DNA of 64,000 nt from Phycisphaerae bacterium (GTDB lineage: Bacteria; Planctomycetota; Phycisphaerae; Sedimentisphaerales; Anaerobacaceae), in NCBI GenBank assembly GCA_012744475.1, contig JAAYBV010000051.1, positions 62,001 to 126,000 of the forward strand. Direction: 5' to 3'. Position 1 is the stretch's first letter. Each line of letters begins with the position of its first letter. Shown here piece after piece: positions 61,087-64,000 of this stretch. Under the pieces are notes generated by a model, which ran no database searches, was not told the origin of the DNA, and saw only the letters and a list, made by a program, of their open reading frames with translations. Made by a program: the position numbers and the translations under genes.

Positions 61087-61357
61087 GGGAAACCTCCTGC
61101 AATCGGGTGTCAGTACTTCCAAGCGAACAAAAAACCGGCGTCGCCCCACAAGGCCCAACGCCACACCCCCATCAGACCCGATCCTCCGCCCGACTGCAAC
61201 CCCATGACCCAAACCGCAAGAGCCAAGCTATCAGATGCGCGGCCACCTCACCATCGACCTCCTTGGCGGTCCGCCGGACGGACGTCACCCGCCCCCGTTC
61301 ACGATGTTGGTCCTCTTTCCGTGCTATTCCCACCATCAGACTCCACCATTCGGCTGC

Positions 61358-61885
61358 TTAGTCGGCCACCTCGTCCTCCGACGTGCCCAAGTGTCCTTCT
61401 GTCTCCCATGGGAGCAGGACCAGATTCTTTCCCAGGCGGCTCTCCAGGTGGCTCAACTCGATCATATCTCCGGCCTGGAGTACGGTCAGGGTCTCTGACA
61501 AAACGGCGGAGCGCTCCGCATCCGGCACTTCGAAGCGATCCAGAAACCACATAATCAAGTTGCATTCGTTGATCAGGTTGCCGTAAGGACCGTGAGCGGT
61601 TTCGCTACTCAACGCCGTTTTGGTGGTGACAGTTCTCCAATGGCGCCCCTTCGGGCCGGCGATGCCGAGCCGGCGCACCTCTCGCGAGAACGCCGACTCG
61701 TGAATATCCTCGCTGATCTGCCGACCGCAGAGATAGCTCTGCCGGGCGATGTCTCCGCTATTGACGTCGATCGCCGTACACACGCGGTACAACCACCACG
61801 GTCGGGTCCAAGAGAGCAGGGCCATCAACAACAGCAGCACAACGCCAGCGGCGCCTAACGCTCGCAAGCCTTTCTTCTTCGTCAT
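61358..61885 (-). CDS. Unknown single-pass membrane protein
   Basis: I do not recognise this family. From ATG 61885 (GGAGGG 8 bases upstream) a KKK motif precedes one hydrophobic segment (ALGAAGVVLLLLMALLSW), then about 145 polar residues with conserved-looking aromatic and Cys content (WLYRVCTAIDVNSGD, YLCGRQI, INECNLIMWFLDRF). The N terminus is likely cytosolic with the bulk outside. It follows the 62006 gene in the same direction after 120 bases and may be its partner. The 61087-61357 gap downstream holds nothing recognisable. Confidence 0.6.
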   Translation of the reverse strand: MTKKKGLRALGAAGVVLLLLMALLSWTRPWWLYRVCTAIDVNSGDIARQSYLCGRQISEDIHESAFSREVRRLGIAGPKGRHWRTVTTKTALSSETAHGPYGNLINECNLIMWFLDRFEVPDAERSAVLSETLTVLQAGDMIELSHLESRLGKNLVLLPWETEGHLGTSEDEVAD

Positions 61886-62005
61886 GCACATCCCTCCAGT
61901 GGGACACCAAGGACAATCAACGTCTTCTTGCTCCTGGCTCCCTCGCACAACAGCAGGCGTGGGTCCACTCATGCTTGCCGGCTCAACCTCGATCGGAGCA
62001 TGTGC

Positions 62006-63079
62006 CTATTTGTCGGTCACCTCCGTGCCAAGTATGGGGATGTCACGGAGTACGAAGGGGATCTTCGCTTCCACTGGATGGACGGCGATGACATGGCGGA
62101 TGGTGTCATAGGCATCATATTTGCCCTTCTCCATTTGCCCCCGACACCAGGTCCCGCGAACGTCCGAGACGCCGCTCTTGATTTCCTGGGTTGGAACGAT
62201 GACTGACGTCTGCTCCACGGAATCGTACAACTCCGTTCTCAGAATCGCGTAGTCGCCGAGAGGATAGTCATCTCGAAGGTAAAGCCCCATCCTGTCCCGC
62301 AAGGCCATCACCGGTGCACCGCTCTTCGACCTGATCCACGTCGTGTAACTGTAGAGCGGAACGGGTGTCGTGGGCCGGTAAGGGAAGGCCCAAAGACCCT
62401 TTGGAGTGCCGGCCAGAACCTCGACGGGTATGTACTCGAGCGGCCCGGGGCATGGTGGTGTCGTTGGATCTATGCAAATCTGAAGGTCCGGGGCGGGCTC
62501 CGGCTCATGCCAGCCCCCGTCGGGATCGAAGGGGATATCCAGAAACAGTATCTCGTCGGCGAGAAGGACATAGACGTACCCCACGATCTGCCCCAGTGAT
62601 GAGGGCACTGGTTCGTCGGGGTTGGCCGGGAAGCGCAGCGCCAAACTGGACGGGCCGAACCAGGAAGTGCGCATTCCGGAGTCCGGCAGCCAGACGTTGC
62701 TCTCGTACCAACGACCCGACCATTGTCCGAACTCGCACGGCACGGCATTTCCGTGCGCATCCAAGACACGGAGAATCCACGGCCGATCCCGTTCAATGGT
62801 TACGAATCCCTCGAGCTCAAGGATATGTAACGTGCCGGAGATGGTAAGCTCCCGCTCGAATACATCGACACCTTGGTCCCGAATCACCTTGGCCGACAGA
62901 TCCGTGGTGGTCCACCGGAACTCGAGATTCTCGGCCAAGTCCCATCGCAGGTCATTCGGCTCAACGTTGGGCTGATCTTCGGATGCGTCAACCGCAGCGA
63001 TACAGCAAAGCAACATCATCCCCAATATCGTGCTCGACGCAGCCACCAAGAACCGCTTGAATTCTGCTCGCCATGACAT
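62006..63079 (-). CDS. Unknown exported protein
   Basis: I do not recognise this family. A signal peptide (FLVAASSTILGMMLLCCIAAVDA) is followed by about 330 residues rich in Pro, Trp and beta-strand-like segments (ELTISGTLHILELEGFVTIERDRPWILRVLD, GQWSGRWYESNVWLPDSGMRTSWFGPSSLALRFPANP). Its make-up suggests a beta-sandwich surface protein. GGAGGACGAGTCC precedes ATG 63079. It heads a two-gene unit with the membrane protein downstream. Confidence 0.65.
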   Translation of the reverse strand: MSWRAEFKRFLVAASSTILGMMLLCCIAAVDASEDQPNVEPNDLRWDLAENLEFRWTTTDLSAKVIRDQGVDVFERELTISGTLHILELEGFVTIERDRPWILRVLDAHGNAVPCEFGQWSGRWYESNVWLPDSGMRTSWFGPSSLALRFPANPDEPVPSSLGQIVGYVYVLLADEILFLDIPFDPDGGWHEPEPAPDLQICIDPTTPPCPGPLEYIPVEVLAGTPKGLWAFPYRPTTPVPLYSYTTWIRSKSGAPVMALRDRMGLYLRDDYPLGDYAILRTELYDSVEQTSVIVPTQEIKSGVSDVRGTWCRGQMEKGKYDAYDTIRHVIAVHPVEAKIPFVLRDIPILGTEVTDK

Positions 63080-63314
63080 GGACTCGTCCTCCTTCCGCTA
63101 CGCCTAAAAGCAATCAAAGAGGCATGCAACCGTCTCGGCGAACCATTCCGCACCCCCTCCCGGCTTCGGGTCGGTCGACTGGATTGTGGGTGCCTCTCGG
63201 CGCATAGCTACCCCTCGCATGTTCAGGATGTAGTTTACAGAGATACCGCCCCGGCGTCAACTTCTGCGATGCAGTCACCCGTCCGGAGGTGGCGCAAGGA
63301 AGCCGCTTGTAGTG

Positions 63315-63388
63315 GGCCCGTGAGGGCCTATCGCAGGCCGCGTCCAGCGAAGGTAACGCCTCATCCCGATGGCCATCGGGATCACTAC
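63315..63388. repeat. Palindromic repeat family 2, copy 3
   Basis: GGCCC-GTGA-GGGCC (63315-63328) matches the first hairpin of copy 1. GTAACGCC (63353-63360) matches the left arm of copies 1 and 2, but the simple 4-base loop is replaced by a perfect 20-base palindrome ATCCCGATGGCCATCGGGAT (63363-63382) followed by CACTAC. The remaining 63080-63530 DNA shows no gene. Confidence 0.5.
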
Positions 63389-63532
63389 GAACAGCGCTGG
63401 CGGTGGGGTGGGGCTTGCCGCCGACATTCGCTTAGGATTGGCCGTTGGAAGCCACGCAGAAGGCCCCTGCCGCCGCGTGGCAGGTCAACCTCGGGGAAAC
63501 GCATGCGAGGGCAATGTCGTGTACTACGGTAA

Positions 63533-63616
63533 ATCTACTGTAGTAGATATTTTTCCTCATGAGGACAGGTCCGGCTTGACGATAGTGTTTATTGTGGTAG
63601 ATTTACTGTAATAGAT
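63533..63616 (+). promoter_or_regulatory. BlaI/MecI-type double operator and promoter
   Basis: Two near-identical 16-base sites, ATCTACTGTAGTAGAT (63533-63548, palindromic apart from its two central bases) and ATTTACTGTAATAGAT (63601-63616), share the ATYTACTGTARTAGAT pattern. They resemble the TACT/AGTA dyads bound by BlaI/MecI/CopY repressors. TTGACG (63576-63581), a 16-base spacer and TAGATT (63598-63603) form a promoter whose -10 overlaps the second operator. Autoregulation of the downstream repressor is the simplest reading. Confidence 0.75.
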
Positions 63617-63667
63617 GACAGGCCGTTGCGGCTGGATCGGTCCAGACAAGCGAAGGAGATATCCGGC

Positions 63668-64000
63668 ATGAAGGGTCCCAAACTCGGTAGAGTGCAGTTG
63701 CGGATCATGGAGGTGTTGTGGGAGAAGGGCCCGGCCAGCGCCCGCGAGATCAGCGACGTCCTGAATCGCGGCGAACGGATTGCTCACAGCACGGTTCAAA
63801 CGCTGCTGCGCCAACTGGAGGCCAAGGGGGCCGTTTCGCACCGGCGGCAGGAGCGCACCTTCGTCTTCTATCCGCTGGTCCATCGAGCCAACGTGGCCCG
63901 GACGGAGATTCGCGGGCTGGTGGAGCGTCTCTTCGGCGGCTCGACGAGCGGCTTGATGGCGTATCTGCTCAAAGAGGAGAGCATCTCTCGCGACGAGCTC
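63668..64000 (+). CDS. BlaI/MecI/CopY-family transcriptional repressor (cut by window edge)
   Basis: The reading frame runs open for 111 codons to the end of the window, which is why it is absent from the ORF track. MKGPKLGRVQLRIMEVLWEK starts the winged helix, followed by GPASAREISDVLNRGERIAHSTVQTLLRQLEAKGAVSHRRQERTFVFYPLV, the family's DNA-binding and wing segment, and VARTEIRGLVERLFGGSTSGLMAYLLKEE, the dimerisation helices where M56 peptidases cut. AAGGAG lies 9 bases before ATG 63668. Such genes usually precede a BlaR1/M56 sensor protease, which would lie outside the window. Ligand unknown. Confidence 0.9.
   Translation, partial: MKGPKLGRVQLRIMEVLWEKGPASAREISDVLNRGERIAHSTVQTLLRQLEAKGAVSHRRQERTFVFYPLVHRANVARTEIRGLVERLFGGSTSGLMAYLLKEESISRDEL

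Overview
The window looks like chromosome of an anaerobic, G+C-rich member of the Planctomycetota, most likely class Phycisphaerae. The signs are GLUG-repeat secreted proteins, DUF11 envelope lipoproteins, DUF1080 and DUF6807 sugar proteins, six Gfo/Idh/MocA oxidoreductases (three with a Tat-type RRxFL leader), and an oxygen-defence set typical of anaerobes (rubrerythrin, flavodiiron protein, rubredoxin). This placement rests on gene content only; no rRNA gene is present.

Layout. 0.5-6.3 kb: PLP homeostasis protein, SpoIIE-type phosphatase, a secreted LVIVD/GLUG protein and an exported papain-like protease. 6.3-8.9 kb (minus): ThyX and a homocysteine methyltransferase/MTHFR fusion, both using methylene-tetrahydrofolate chemistry. 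9.4-15.5 kb: a DUF11 lipoprotein behind a strong promoter and a 300-nt leader, accB-accC, lysA, and a 37-residue lysine-rich histone-H1-like protein missing from the ORF track. 16-22.5 kb: nadD, a compact hypF-C-D-E-A-B operon without hydrogenase subunits, and tRNA-Ala(GGC). 22.6-25.6 kb: an M23-like protein with a PKD domain, a DUF1080 lipoprotein and a small FxLYD-like lipoprotein.

25.6-31 kb looks like a small accessory island. It has a degraded tyrosine-recombinase tail beside a nested inverted repeat, a long structured palindrome, then a GT4 glycosyltransferase opposite a Dus-like protein, a radical SAM/SPASM protein and a sugar-transfer ATP-grasp protein. The last three form a tight operon.

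31-35 kb and 40.7-55.6 kb carry sugar oxidoreductases, sugar-isomerase-like TIM barrels, an enolase-superfamily protein, DUF6807, LamG and a UroD-like protein. Together they suggest oxidation-based glycoside or sugar-acid catabolism, much of it outside the cytoplasm. Between the two blocks lie a tetraheme cytochrome (34.4 kb) and a Fur-headed oxidative-stress cluster (Fur, rubrerythrin, Tpx, flavodiiron protein, ferritin-like protein, rubredoxin, Zwf). 55.7-63 kb: SH3b envelope protein, rhomboid protease, M24 peptidase, a DUF1080-PHP fusion and two unknown exported or membrane proteins. The right edge cuts a BlaI/MecI repressor gene preceded by two matching operators.

The most unusual non-coding signal is a family of about 90-120 bp palindromic elements (45.5, 48.1 and 51.7 kb). 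All fold into the same four-stem, cloverleaf-like plan. The third copy differs by paired, compensatory changes in two stems. A second small palindromic repeat (GGTRACGCCT) occurs at 1.3, 2.9 and 63.3 kb. No CRISPR array, complete insertion sequence, prophage or recognised anti-phage system was seen.
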